The notes under the pieces were generated by a model. That model did no database searches. It had not been told where the DNA came from and saw only the letters and a program-made list of their open reading frames with translations. From the NCBI GenBank assembly GCA_030430075.1, contig JAUIGN010000018.1:1-64000 (forward strand): a stretch of DNA of 64,000 nt, read 5' to 3'. This document shows positions 1-9,053 of this stretch, one piece after another. Position 1 is the stretch's first letter. Each line of letters opens with the position of its first letter. Source of the stretch: a bacterium (GTDB lineage Bacteria > Planctomycetota > Planctomycetia > Pirellulales > Pirellulaceae). A program made the position numbers and the translations under genes.

Positions 1-1410
1 GCGACGCCTCCATTTTCGGCGATGGTTGCGGGATCGACGTCCAAGGTGACGGTGGGCAGCTCGTCGTCATCGATGATGGTGGTGGTTGCCTGTTGCTGGC
101 CGTCTTCGGCGGCGTTGGTGACGCCGACGATATCGGCGGTGACCGTTTCATCGTTCTCGTCGATCAGATCCTGGACTGCGGTGACGGTAACGGTCCCGCT
201 GGTCTCTCCCGGGTTGATGACGATCTGTGTTCCGGAGCGGGTGTAGTCGTCGGCCAGGTCGGCGGTGCCGGAGAAACCGAGCTCGACGGTGACCGGCAGT
301 CCGGAGGCGGCCGAAAGGGTGGCGGTGAAGGTGGCGACGCCTCCGTTCTCGGCGATCGTCTCGGGATCGACATCCAAGGTGACGGTGGGCGGCTCGTCGT
401 CGTCGATGATGGTGGTGGTTGCCTGCTGCTGACCGTCTTCGGTGGCGTTGGTGACGCCGACGATATCGGCGGTGACCGTTTCGTCGTTCTCGTCGATCAG
501 ATCCTGAACGGCGGTGACGGTAACGGTTCCGCTGGTCTCTCCCGGGTTGATGACGATCAGGGTTCCGGAGCGGGTGTAGTCGTCGGCCAGGTCGGCGGTT
601 CCGGAGAACCCGAGCTCGACGGTGACCGGCAGACCGGAGGCGGCGGAGAGCGTGGCGGTGAAGGTGGCGACGGCTCCGTTTTCGGCGATCGTCTCGGGAT
701 CGACGTCCAAGGTGACGGTGGGGGGATCATCGTCGTCGATGATCGTGGTGGTTGCCTGTTGCTGGCCGTCTTCGGTGGCGTTGGTGACGCCGACGATGTC
801 GGCAGTGACCGTTTCGTCGTTCTCGTCGATCAGATCCTGGACGGCGGTGACGGTAACGGTCCCGCTGGTCTCTCCCGGGTTGATGACGATCTGTGTTCCG
901 GAGCGGGTGTAGTCGTCGGCCAGGTCGGCGGTGCCGGAGAAGCCGAGCTCGACGGTGACCGGCAGTCCGGAGGCGGCCGAGAGGGTGGCGGTGAAGGTGG
1001 CGACGCCTCCGTTCTCGGCGATGGTTGCGGGATCGACGTCCAAGGTGACGGTGGGCAGCTCGTCGTCATCGATGATGGTGGTGGTTGCCTGTTGCTGGCC
1101 GTCTTCGGTGGCGTTGGTGACGCCGATGATGTCCGCAGTGACCGTCTCGTCGTTCTCGTCGATCAGATCCTGAACGGCGGTGACGGTAACGGTCCCGCTG
1201 GTCTCTCCGGGGTTGATGACGATCTGTGTTCCGGAGCGGGTGTAGTCGTCGGCCAGGTCGGCGGTGCCGGAGAAGCCGAGCTCCACGGTGACCGGCAGTC
1301 CGGAGGCGGCCGAGAGGGTGGCGGTGAAGGTGGCGATGCCTCCGTTCTCGGTGATCGTCTCGGGATCGACGTCCAAGGTGACGGTGGGCGCCTCGTCATC
1401 GTCGACAATG
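1..1410 (-). repeat. Tandem 333-bp repeat encoding Calx-beta units
   Basis: The landmark CCAAGGTGACGG occurs at 41, 374 (one upstream base differs), 707, 1040 and 1373, an exact 333-bp (111-codon) spacing. The DNA between landmarks is almost identical from unit to unit, including synonymous positions, and differs by only a few scattered substitutions. Each unit encodes one Calx-beta domain with the recurring stretches VTVELGFSGTADLADDY, INPGETSGTVTV and DLIDENDETVTADI, and the linker DGQQQATTTIIDDDE. The array continues past the left edge, so its copy number is unknown. Confidence 0.96.
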
Positions 1411-4400
1411 GTCACCTGATGCTCGGATGGAGGCACGATCGTAAGTTGGTTTCCTGGGTCGATCATGTTGGTAAGCTGCAGCTCGATCGTTTCATCGGGT
1501 TCATCGATCAGGTCGTCTTCGATCTCGATCGCGATGGTCCTCATCGTCCCACTGACACTGCCTGCTGGGAAATGGACCGTCTCGGGAGTATCGAATCGAT
1601 AGTCGGCGTTGGCTGTCGCGGTTCCCGTAAGCAGGTCTGAGACATCCACATCCACATCGTTCGCCAGCGTACCTCCCGGCAGGCTGAGGACGACGGTGAC
1701 CAGATGCACGCCATCAGGCGTGTCTTCGCCGACATCGCTCACGGATGTTTCGAATGAAAGTGTGCCGGGCGAGTAGATGGGAAAGGAATAGTCTTCGACT
1801 TCGCCGTCGGCCGCGAAGCCGTCAAAGCCGATCCCACTCTCGGTGCTGAAGCGAAAGCGGGCCGCGGCCTGATCGGTTGCCGGGACATCAGGTGCCGTAA
1901 AGCTGAGCGAATTGCCGCCGGCAACCAATGCCAGGTCCGCAAAAATCTGTTCGCCATCGTCCAACCAATCGCCGTCGTCGTTAAAGTCGATCCATGCGTT
2001 GAGCCAGCCTCCGGTCGAGGCATCGACCTCGATGTCCACGGTCTTTGTGGCAACGATCGGATCGAGGAGCGTTACCCCGTCTTCATCATCATTGCCATCG
2101 TTGTCGTCCCCCACGGCATTTGACGTCGGTTGCCCGTCCGGATCGGAGTCAATCGAAGGACCGAGACGAACATTAGCGACAAGCCGATGCCTGGCGCCGT
2201 CATTAGCCAGCAATGTCGGAAACGTTGGATCCGAAACATCGCCCAAATCGAGTCGATAGTTGCCGAAATCGCGATCCTCAGCTTGATCGCCGCTCGACAG
2301 CTCAACCAGGTACGATGCTCCGGCCGGCGCGCTCTGGTACCAACCGTTCTGTTGGACTTCCGCCACCGCGTAGCTTCCGGGAAGCAGCCCATTGATCCAG
2401 TACAGGCCCCGCTCAGTTTCCGGATCGATGGTGCCACTCTGATCCAGATCCACATCCATGGTGACGGCGGAACGGGTGACCTGCTGGTTCTGGTTGTTCA
2501 TTCCTGCCAGCGTGATGGTGACGCCATTCAGTCCCGGTTCGCCCTCGTCGTGCACGCCATTACCATTGAGGTCTTCGAATTTCTGCCCGTGGACGGAAGC
2601 CAGTTCGACATTGCCGAAGTCGCGGTCTTCAATCTCGGCTGCGGACGTGACAGTGACTTCATACGCGCCTGCCGCTGGGTATGTTTGTTGCCAACCGGAT
2701 TGCTGGACTTCGCGAACGAGGTAATCTCCGAAGGGAACGTCGACGAACTGGTACGAGCCGGCTTCGCCAGCGTCCGTCGCAGTCAACTGTGTATCGACGA
2801 CCTGGCCCGTCGCCAGGTCGACCAATTCGATCGTCCAGCCGTTCAGGCCGGGCTCGCCCGCGTCGCGTTGACCGTCACCGTCGACATCTTCGAACTTCTG
2901 GCCCTCGATCGAACCTCTGATCTTGTGGTTGCCGAACTGCAGATCTTCGATGACTTCGCCCACCCCGATCGTAACGAAATGAGATGTCGGCGTTGCCGGG
3001 AACTCGACTTCGATCTCCAGGATCGGCCGCTTCTCTGCATCCGGATGATCGGACGACGCAAAAGCGAAGGATGTGGCGCCGCTGGTTTCGACCGGGGTCC
3101 GCAACAGCATACCGAGGTTGTCCGCTTCGTCTTCGATCCAACCTTCGACAGTTGCGATGTCAAGGTCGAGCCAATTGACTCCGGTTCCGCTGGCAACATT
3201 CGCGGTTGCGATGGGATTCGCGATGTCGGACGACCCAATCGAGAAACCGCCACCATTGGCAGCTCGAAAACCGCCAATTCCCGGCCAGGGCGTGGTTCCA
3301 TCGTAAGTCTGCCAGGTGGCACCGTCGGCGTTTCCCGTTCCTTCGACCCAATCCTGGAGCATCGGATAGACTTCCAGCGGTACGCTCGAGACGGCAGATT
3401 CAATATGCGTTAGGCCCAGTTGGGCCCGGGTTACCGTGTGCTGGCCGGTCAGGTCAGGGAGGTCTGCGAACTTAATCAGCGACCGCTCCCATTGACCGTG
3501 GTTACCGGTCTGGCCGACAACAAGCAGGGCCCCTTCACCCGCATTGCGGTTGGCACGAAACTCGGTCCCTTCACCGCCGCGGCTGACGTGCGCATCCTGG
3601 CCGTCTGCACTTCCCGGCTGCACGGTGTAGACCTGTTGTCCGCGGAGCGCCGGAAACGTTTGAGTCCAGCCTGGTTGTTGATCTTCCTGAACGAAGTAGT
3701 TGCCGGGCGCGACGTTGTCGAACCAATACAGTCCCTGCTCGGTTTCGGGATCGATCATCGAGTCGCCATTCAAATCGACCGAATGCGTGACTTGAGAGGC
3801 CACGATCTGACCCGTGGTGAGAGACATCAGTTCAATTGTCCAGCCGTCCATGCCGGGTTCCCCCGGATCGCGGACGCCGTCGCCATCGATATCGTTGAAC
3901 TTCTGCCCGTGGATCTGAGCCGGTTCGTCGTCATTGGTGATCGTCTTGGTGGCGCGTGTCTGGGCAAAGCTGACGCTACGGCTGCCAGCCTGGAGGTTGG
4001 AGATGTCGAGGTGGAAGAACTCATCCGGCTCCACTGTCGTATCTCCGAAAACGGCAACCTTGACATCGGCGTAGCCTTCTTCGTTGGGAATCGTGACGGA
4101 GCCGCTTTTGCTCTCGTAGTCCGAGCCGGACGTGGCGGTGCCATCGACCGTGGTGTAAGCGACAACGACATCCACATCGACGAGTTCGTCGAGCTCGATT
4201 CGAAAGGTCGCGTTGGTCGTGCCGAAGTCGCCTTCAGGCATCGCCGGCGTCCCCAGCACGCTGACGCCGACCTTGGCGTGATCGTCGTTGTCGATGTTGG
4301 CCCGTCCGACGCAGTCAAAGCAGCCCGCATTAACGGGTGCGGTGAGATCCAAGAAGAATGATTCATCGAGCTCGACCAGTTCGTCACCTTGCACGGCCAC

Positions 4401-5927
4401 CGAGACCGTCTTGCTGGTCTCGAAGGGTTGAAAGGTGAGTGTCCCAGTCTTGGATAAGTAGTCGCCGTTGGCGACGGCGGAATTGTTTCGCGTGGCGAAG
4501 TTGACGGTGACGGGCACCACCGTCTCATGCCGTGAGCTAGGATCATCGGGGCGGACCAGTTCTACGGTGAAGGTGGCGTTCCGCGTTCCGCTATCGCCCT
4601 CGGTGACAAGCGCGTCGCTAATCTTGAGGTTGGGTTGCGTGAACTGACCTGCCAACGCAAAGTGGTGCGGGAGGCCATAGTCGAGCCGCTTGGAAGCGGT
4701 GTCTTCGATGCCGTTGAGGTTGGTATCGACTTTCCAGGTGGTGACTCCTGTCGTTCCTGAGACCGCGGCGATGCCCGTCTGGCGCGTGCCTGCGAACTGC
4801 CCAAAGACCAGCTTGTCGTTGCCTGTTCCATACGTCAGGATCCCGTTTCTGGTCTGCAGCGGAGTGGTCGCGACGCTGCCGTAGTGCAACGGGTTGGGCC
4901 CCCCGTTGTTGGCCGAGAAGTAGATCTGGTATTGCCCGTTGTGCGCTTGCTGGGAAACGATGGCGGGGAGATCGGCGCCGACCGTGTTATGCGAGTTGGC
5001 GTTCCAATTGCCGGCGATTGGCAAGTCGCCCTCGAAGCCGTACGTGATCAAGTAATGCACAGGTGGATCCGCATCCGGACTCGGATTCGGGTCGAGGTCC
5101 GGATCGTTGCCTATCGAAATGTACTCGACCGGATGTTCCGGCTCGGGCTGATTGTTAATGTACATTTCGGGAGTGAAGTCTTTGCCGTAGATCACGTACC
5201 AGTCGTATGGCTTTAACGGCCCGGTGCCGGTTGGGCGGGCAATGCCCACATCGGTCAGCCCATCGCCGTCGAAGTCACCGACGACCGGTTGGTCGCCAAG
5301 TTCCCAACGCCCGAAGTAGAAGATGATGTCCGAGTCCTGGTTGTTTCGCGCATCGCGTCCGTTATCGAGCGGGTCGGTATCCAAGTTCCATTGCCACCAC
5401 CCGGGCGCGTCTTCGCCGACTTCGGGTAGATAGGGAATTCGTTCAACGCTGCCGGCTCGGGAGAGACCGTCGTTGGGAAGCGACAACCGGGGCCAGCGGC
5501 CAACCAGGGGGACGTGTTGCCAGGGATAGGGCGCACCGGCGGGCCCGCCGGTTGCGTCTTTGGTGATGTTCTGCAGGGCGCCCGGTCCATGACCAAAATC
5601 AAACGCGATTTCGACATCGGACGCGTCATCCGTATTCAGGTAGTAACGCCGCAGCTCAAATGAAGTGCCCTCACTGGTCGTGATGACACCATCTTCATTT
5701 GCCATCGCCGCGTAATTCGCCAAAGCGGAGAACGGGCTGGCAGCCAACACGACACGCGTTTCCAGCCGTTCGGGGGCGATCACATCTCGCTGCCAGCGGC
5801 AGATCGGCGAAAGATGGCGACGTCGATTCGGTGTGTCGCGGCGATTTGTGCTGAGGGGTTCCAGGAATCGTTGGCGAACGACCGACTTGCTGTGATGCAG
5901 AAGTTGGCGGAGGGTAGCGCGCGGCAT
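1..5927 (-). CDS. Giant exported multidomain surface protein (Calx-beta, SdrD_B-like, DNRLRE, GEVED), C-terminus beyond window
   Basis: One uninterrupted minus-strand frame of at least 1975 codons starts at ATG 5927, with GGGAG 9 nt upstream, and leaves the window at base 1. Seen in order: a basic N-terminus with LETRVVLAAS at residues 55-64, resembling the planctomycete LEPR-xLL export-associated motif; a GDFDGDGLTDVGIARP FG-GAP-like segment near 215; two Calx-beta-like domains (about 425-665); an SdrD_B-like domain (GQKFNDIDGDGVRDPGEPG, about 670-765); a DNRLRE-like domain (about 775-985); two more SdrD_B-like domains (about 1005-1095 and 1107-1220); a GEVED domain ending DGEVEDY (about 1237-1385); a divergent Calx-beta (about 1390-1500); then the 111-residue Calx-beta array. 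Such proteins are secreted, calcium-binding or adhesive surface proteins in planctomycetes; the exact role here is unknown. The closest upstream gene on this strand ends 382 bp away, so it is probably transcribed alone. Confidence 0.93.
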   Translation of the reverse strand, partial: MPRATLRQLLHHSKSVVRQRFLEPLSTNRRDTPNRRRHLSPICRWQRDVIAPERLETRVVLAASPFSALANYAAMANEDGVITTSEGTSFELRRYYLNTDDASDVEIAFDFGHGPGALQNITKDATGGPAGAPYPWQHVPLVGRWPRLSLPNDGLSRAGSVERIPYLPEVGEDAPGWWQWNLDTDPLDNGRDARNNQDSDIIFYFGRWELGDQPVVGDFDGDGLTDVGIARPTGTGPLKPYDWYVIYGKDFTPEMYINNQPEPEHPVEYISIGNDPDLDPNPSPDADPPVHYLITYGFEGDLPIAGNWNANSHNTVGADLPAIVSQQAHNGQYQIYFSANNGGPNPLHYGSVATTPLQTRNGILTYGTGNDKLVFGQFAGTRQTGIAAVSGTTGVTTWKVDTNLNGIEDTASKRLDYGLPHHFALAGQFTQPNLKISDALVTEGDSGTRNATFTVELVRPDDPSSRHETVVPVTVNFATRNNSAVANGDYLSKTGTLTFQPFETSKTVSVAVQGDELVELDESFFLDLTAPVNAGCFDCVGRANIDNDDHAKVGVSVLGTPAMPEGDFGTTNATFRIELDELVDVDVVVAYTTVDGTATSGSDYESKSGSVTIPNEEGYADVKVAVFGDTTVEPDEFFHLDISNLQAGSRSVSFAQTRATKTITNDDEPAQIHGQKFNDIDGDGVRDPGEPGMDGWTIELMSLTTGQIVASQVTHSVDLNGDSMIDPETEQGLYWFDNVAPGNYFVQEDQQPGWTQTFPALRGQQVYTVQPGSADGQDAHVSRGGEGTEFRANRNAGEGALLVVGQTGNHGQWERSLIKFADLPDLTGQHTVTRAQLGLTHIESAVSSVPLEVYPMLQDWVEGTGNADGATWQTYDGTTPWPGIGGFRAANGGGFSIGSSDIANPIATANVASGTGVNWLDLDIATVEGWIEDEADNLGMLLRTPVETSGATSFAFASSDHPDAEKRPILEIEVEFPATPTSHFVTIGVGEVIEDLQFGNHKIRGSIEGQKFEDVDGDGQRDAGEPGLNGWTIELVDLATGQVVDTQLTATDAGEAGSYQFVDVPFGDYLVREVQQSGWQQTYPAAGAYEVTVTSAAEIEDRDFGNVELASVHGQKFEDLNGNGVHDEGEPGLNGVTITLAGMNNQNQQVTRSAVTMDVDLDQSGTIDPETERGLYWINGLLPGSYAVAEVQQNGWYQSAPAGASYLVELSSGDQAEDRDFGNYRLDLGDVSDPTFPTLLANDGARHRLVANVRLGPSIDSDPDGQPTSNAVGDDNDGNDDEDGVTLLDPIVATKTVDIEVDASTGGWLNAWIDFNDDGDWLDDGEQIFADLALVAGGNSLSFTAPDVPATDQAAARFRFSTESGIGFDGFAADGEVEDYSFPIYSPGTLSFETSVSDVGEDTPDGVHLVTVVLSLPGGTLANDVDVDVSDLLTGTATANADYRFDTPETVHFPAGSVSGTMRTIAIEIEDDLIDEPDETIELQLTNMIDPGNQLTIVPPSEHQVTIVDDDEAPTVTLDVDPETITENGGIATFTATLSAASGLPVTVELGFSGTADLADDYTRSGTQIVINPGETSGTVTVTAVQDLIDENDETVTADIIGVTNATEDGQQQATTTIIDDDELPTVTLDVDPATIAENGGVATFTATLSAASGLPVTVELGFSGTADLADDYTRSGTQIVINPGETSGTVTVTAVQDLIDENDETVTADIVGVTNATEDGQQQATTTIIDDDDPPTVTLDVDPETIAENGAVATFTATLSAASGLPVTVELGFSGTADLADDYTRSGTLIVINPGETSGTVTVTAVQDLIDENDETVTADIVGVTNATEDGQQQATTTIIDDDEPPTVTLDVDPETIAENGGVATFTATLSAASGLPVTVELGFSGTADLADDYTRSGTQIVINPGETSGTVTVTAVQDLIDENDETVTADIVGVTNAAEDGQQQATTTIIDDDELPTVTLDVDPATIAENGGV

Positions 5928-6309
5928 CTAAAGATCTCCCCAGCGAACCATCGTCGCCAGTCGCATGCGCCGAGGAGATGGCAGCAACCCCACGCACACG
6001 CGTCGACAAGGTCGCCCTACTCAAAGACTAGGATGACAGAACGAAGCGATTGCCAAGTGGAAAGAGACCGTTGAAAGTCGCGAGCCGAAATGAAGTGGCG
6101 TGGTTGAGCCGCACGTTGCGTCTTGCCCCCAGATCGTTTGGGAAACGATCATGCGCGGCTACTTACCGACGTCCACCTTGACCTTCCAGAGTGATCAACG
6201 GCAGTAGACTGGTTTACGAAATTCACGTCAACCCCCCTCGCAGCGCACCCTGACGGCTGTCGAATTCTGCTGGGAAACGGGCGAGCTACCACTGCTACCA
6301 CGCGGCTTG
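5928..6309. other. 382-bp intergenic region upstream of the giant gene
   Basis: No ORF here has a credible start and domain content. It holds the leader of the giant gene (ribosome-binding GGGAG at 5936-5940) and a perfect hairpin at 6132-6150 lying after the end of the minus-strand gene that stops at 6310. No convincing -35/-10 pair was found. Confidence 0.6.
6132..6150 (-). terminator. Perfect 8-bp-stem hairpin, terminator-like
   Basis: GATCGTTT (6132-6139) and AAACGATC (6143-6150) are exact reverse complements separated by GGG. It lies about 160 bp beyond the stop of the minus-strand gene ending at 6310. No U-tract follows on the minus strand, so intrinsic termination is an inference; it could instead stabilise the mRNA 3' end. 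Confidence 0.4.
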
Positions 6310-8778
6310 CTATTTTTTGTTCCAGGGTCGTCCGGGTGGTGGAGGCGGTGGTTGTTGCCAGTTCCAAGCGGATTGGTAACGGACATTCAGCCAAGGGGTC
6401 TCGATGGTTTGGCCACCGTCGCCTTTGGAAACCAGGGCGGCATCCAGGACCCCGCTGGTCAGCAACGTGCGTTCCACCGGCCATGTCGGCTTGCCGGTAT
6501 GCATCATGCGCTCGACGCCCATCAACAGGTAGGTAAAGTGGGCGTACGGCCTTGCCTCCTGGGTTGAGAAAACCGTCGCGTCGACTTCGCTATTCTCGTT
6601 GCTCCAGGCAGCCGCCCATTCGACGACGGCGCCATTCAGGGTGAAGATGCAGGCGCGGAGACCGTCCACGTAATCGATCACAAAGAGGACGGGCGACTTG
6701 GCGAGCTCCTCGACGCGCCGACCTTCCGGGATGGGGCGGACAATCAGTCGTGCGAGGGCCGCGTTCAGCAATTTGCGGTCATAGACCCCTTGCTGTTCCG
6801 CCTCCCAGACGGCGTCCCCGGTCAAGCAGCGGACTCGGGCCACGCCGGTCTCGCCACCGAGGCGACGTTCCGCCAGCGCCTGCACGAGCTCGACCGCATG
6901 AAAGCCGTATGCGTCCAAGGTATGGTAAGAGACGGCGACGATCTGCCTCAGCCGGGTTCCCCGTTGCACATCCGTCGGCGGATAGCGCCACAAGACGGGC
7001 AGTGACGAGCCGGCCATCATGGGGATTTGGTGTTTCTGTGCCGTATCGTAGATCCACTTGGCGTCTTTCCAATTATCCGCCAGATGCTTGTCGCAAAAGA
7101 CGGGCACCACCCGCCCAGCCTTTTCAAAGGCGGCCACGGTTTCTGCAAACAACCGCCGCTTGGGAAAAATCTCCTGGCCGGTGTCGGATTGCGGATAGTC
7201 GCCGTGCTCGGCGATCAACATGACACCGTCGACCGTCGTTGGTTCTCCGGTCCGATCATCGGCATTCAGAATGGTGCGCTCAACCGTATCATGAATCGGG
7301 ATCCCGAATCGCTCAGCCAACTGCCGGCTGGTGTCTTTGGCCGGAACTTGATCGGTATAAAGCGATGCCAGGGTCATCGAAGCGCGTTGGCCGTTGCCGT
7401 CGAGTGTGTCGGATTCCAGCAACCGGCTGAGAATCACATCGGCGTGGGCGTTGTGATAGTAGGCGGTCACCACGCCGGCGACTTTGGGGATCCGAATTCG
7501 GTGAACGGTGAATGGATACAGCGTGGTCAGGTAGATTGAACCATCGCGGGCCGCGCAGATTCCCATGATGACATAGCGGGGCAGCAGCGTGTTGTCCGGG
7601 AGTCGATACACACCGTGGTGGTGTTTGCGCGGCTGACCGGCCTCGTCGACCAGCGTGGCGTAGTCCGGGTTCCCGATGGCGATCGGCCCGTGATCGATTG
7701 GCGCGCTACTGTCCGGTGTGTAGCTGACCAGGTGAAGAAACTGTCCCCGCTTGGCGAAGGTGGCTGCGACTCCCGCCCAGACGGTCCCGTCAGGTGCGAC
7801 GCAGAGTGCCCGACAGTCTGTCTTTTCTGCGCCGGGCACAAGTGGTCCAAGGGCCCTGCCGGCCAGCACCTGATCGTCCTCGGACAGGTCATACGAGTAC
7901 AGTTGGTTGCCGCTCATCGCGACCGCGTACAGTGTCTGTCGATCGGGCGAGGTGTCCCAGTTGATCGGGTGACTCTGCGGGTCCGCCAGCCGCGAAGCCT
8001 GGCTTGGGGGTTGCCCGTCAATTGTCTGCTTCAACCGCTCGAGCTGCTCGCTGCGAGGATCATAACGGGCGACCTCGCCACCGAGGATCGGATGGTAGGC
8101 ACGACCCTTTGCGTCGACCACGATGAACGCATACATGTGCCGGCAATCGATTAAGTCGCGATAGCTGCCGTTCTCCAGGTCCAGCACCATGAAGTGAGTG
8201 CTCTCAATCGGGCGCTCATCCGAACAGGTCGAGATATACGCTACGCCACGTGCTTCGTCCGGCGTGACGCTGATGATGCCCTGTCCGGGGACCGGGATAT
8301 CGTAGACGCGCGTCGTGCCGGTGGACGGGTCGTAGACCATGGGGTAGCCCCCGAGATAGTCGGACCGATCTTCCCCTTCCCGGGGATAACCTTGCTTGGT
8401 GCCGAAATAGATCTTCCCGCTCCGGCCCACGTTGTTGCGTGTGTGAATCTTGGCCTGCGCCGCGAATCCGCTGGCGTCGGTTCCAATCTCGCGATGTGCG
8501 TCGACAACGACCTGCATGGCTTTTGACTGCGGGTCAAAGTCGACCAGGTACGCGTTGTGGCCATACTTTGCTGTGCCGACATAGATATGGCCGTTGCGAC
8601 CTTCCACGAGGGAGAAATAGCCACTCTGCTCGCTGGTGGTTTCCTCCGGTACGAGATGTGCCTCCGACCACAGCCAGTGACGCGTAAGCCAGCTTTCTTC
8701 TGCCGGAGTTGGCGTCGCCATCGAGGCAAGGCACAGGACGAAGCAGGATGTCACTCGGATGATTGCTTTGCGTTTCAT
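6310..8778 (-). CDS. Secreted N-terminal beta-propeller-like protein with uncharacterised C-terminal domain
   Basis: 822 residues from ATG 8778; a GTG nine bases further upstream is possible. The N-terminus (MKRKAIIRV then a hydrophobic stretch ending near TPAEES) is a signal peptide. Residues about 40-450 contain recurring Gly/Asp blades such as GHIYVGTAKYG, GKIYFGTKQGYP and DGTVWAGVA, typical of streptogramin-lyase-like propellers. Residues about 450-790 form a second domain with VDGVMLIAEHGDYP, VPVFCDKHLADNW and MMAGSSLPV. I recognise this half as conserved in planctomycetes and related heterotrophs but know no biochemical function. The C-terminus is Pro-rich. The giant gene follows and a glycoside-hydrolase-like gene precedes it on the same strand. 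It probably acts outside the cytoplasm in polymer or sugar utilisation; that is inference from context. Confidence 0.85.
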   Translation of the reverse strand: MKRKAIIRVTSCFVLCLASMATPTPAEESWLTRHWLWSEAHLVPEETTSEQSGYFSLVEGRNGHIYVGTAKYGHNAYLVDFDPQSKAMQVVVDAHREIGTDASGFAAQAKIHTRNNVGRSGKIYFGTKQGYPREGEDRSDYLGGYPMVYDPSTGTTRVYDIPVPGQGIISVTPDEARGVAYISTCSDERPIESTHFMVLDLENGSYRDLIDCRHMYAFIVVDAKGRAYHPILGGEVARYDPRSEQLERLKQTIDGQPPSQASRLADPQSHPINWDTSPDRQTLYAVAMSGNQLYSYDLSEDDQVLAGRALGPLVPGAEKTDCRALCVAPDGTVWAGVAATFAKRGQFLHLVSYTPDSSAPIDHGPIAIGNPDYATLVDEAGQPRKHHHGVYRLPDNTLLPRYVIMGICAARDGSIYLTTLYPFTVHRIRIPKVAGVVTAYYHNAHADVILSRLLESDTLDGNGQRASMTLASLYTDQVPAKDTSRQLAERFGIPIHDTVERTILNADDRTGEPTTVDGVMLIAEHGDYPQSDTGQEIFPKRRLFAETVAAFEKAGRVVPVFCDKHLADNWKDAKWIYDTAQKHQIPMMAGSSLPVLWRYPPTDVQRGTRLRQIVAVSYHTLDAYGFHAVELVQALAERRLGGETGVARVRCLTGDAVWEAEQQGVYDRKLLNAALARLIVRPIPEGRRVEELAKSPVLFVIDYVDGLRACIFTLNGAVVEWAAAWSNENSEVDATVFSTQEARPYAHFTYLLMGVERMMHTGKPTWPVERTLLTSGVLDAALVSKGDGGQTIETPWLNVRYQSAWNWQQPPPPPPGRPWNKK

Positions 8779-8950
8779 GATGGACACTTATTCCCGGATG
8801 TTGGAGTCAGACGCCATGCAGGGCTGCGCCAGGCGCACGATCCCATTGGCGAGGTTGGGCCTCGGACAACGGCGAGCAAAACCTGGATGATTCATGGACG
8901 AACAACGCTTCAGTGTGAACCGCTGCGTCGCAATCGTTCACTGTAAACAT

Positions 8951-9052
8951 ACTCAATGCGCCGCGCATCTCGGCCGGAACGCGTCGGCGTCCGGTTCGCT
9001 CTGCGATCAACGGAACCGGGGGCGAACGCCCAACGGCTGATGAAGGATGCAA
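8951..9052 (+). repeat. Dispersed intergenic repeat element, copy A
   Basis: Roughly 90 bp in a 275-bp gap that has no gene. It shares with copies near 22399-22515 and 62922-63000 an ordered set of words: a GCCGGAACG-like start, TCCGGTTCGCTC, CAACGGAACCGGGGGC, GAACGCCCAACGGCTGATGA. It lies between the minus-strand genes starting at 8778 and ending at 9054. No coding capacity is convincing. Confidence 0.7.
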
Positions 9053-9053
9053 G

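Noticed and set aside
93..1640. Long plus-strand frame opposite the Calx-beta array
   Set aside because: It is the low-stop antisense of GC-rich tandem repeats; its Gly/Asp-rich product has no domain, while the minus frame encodes clear Calx-beta units.
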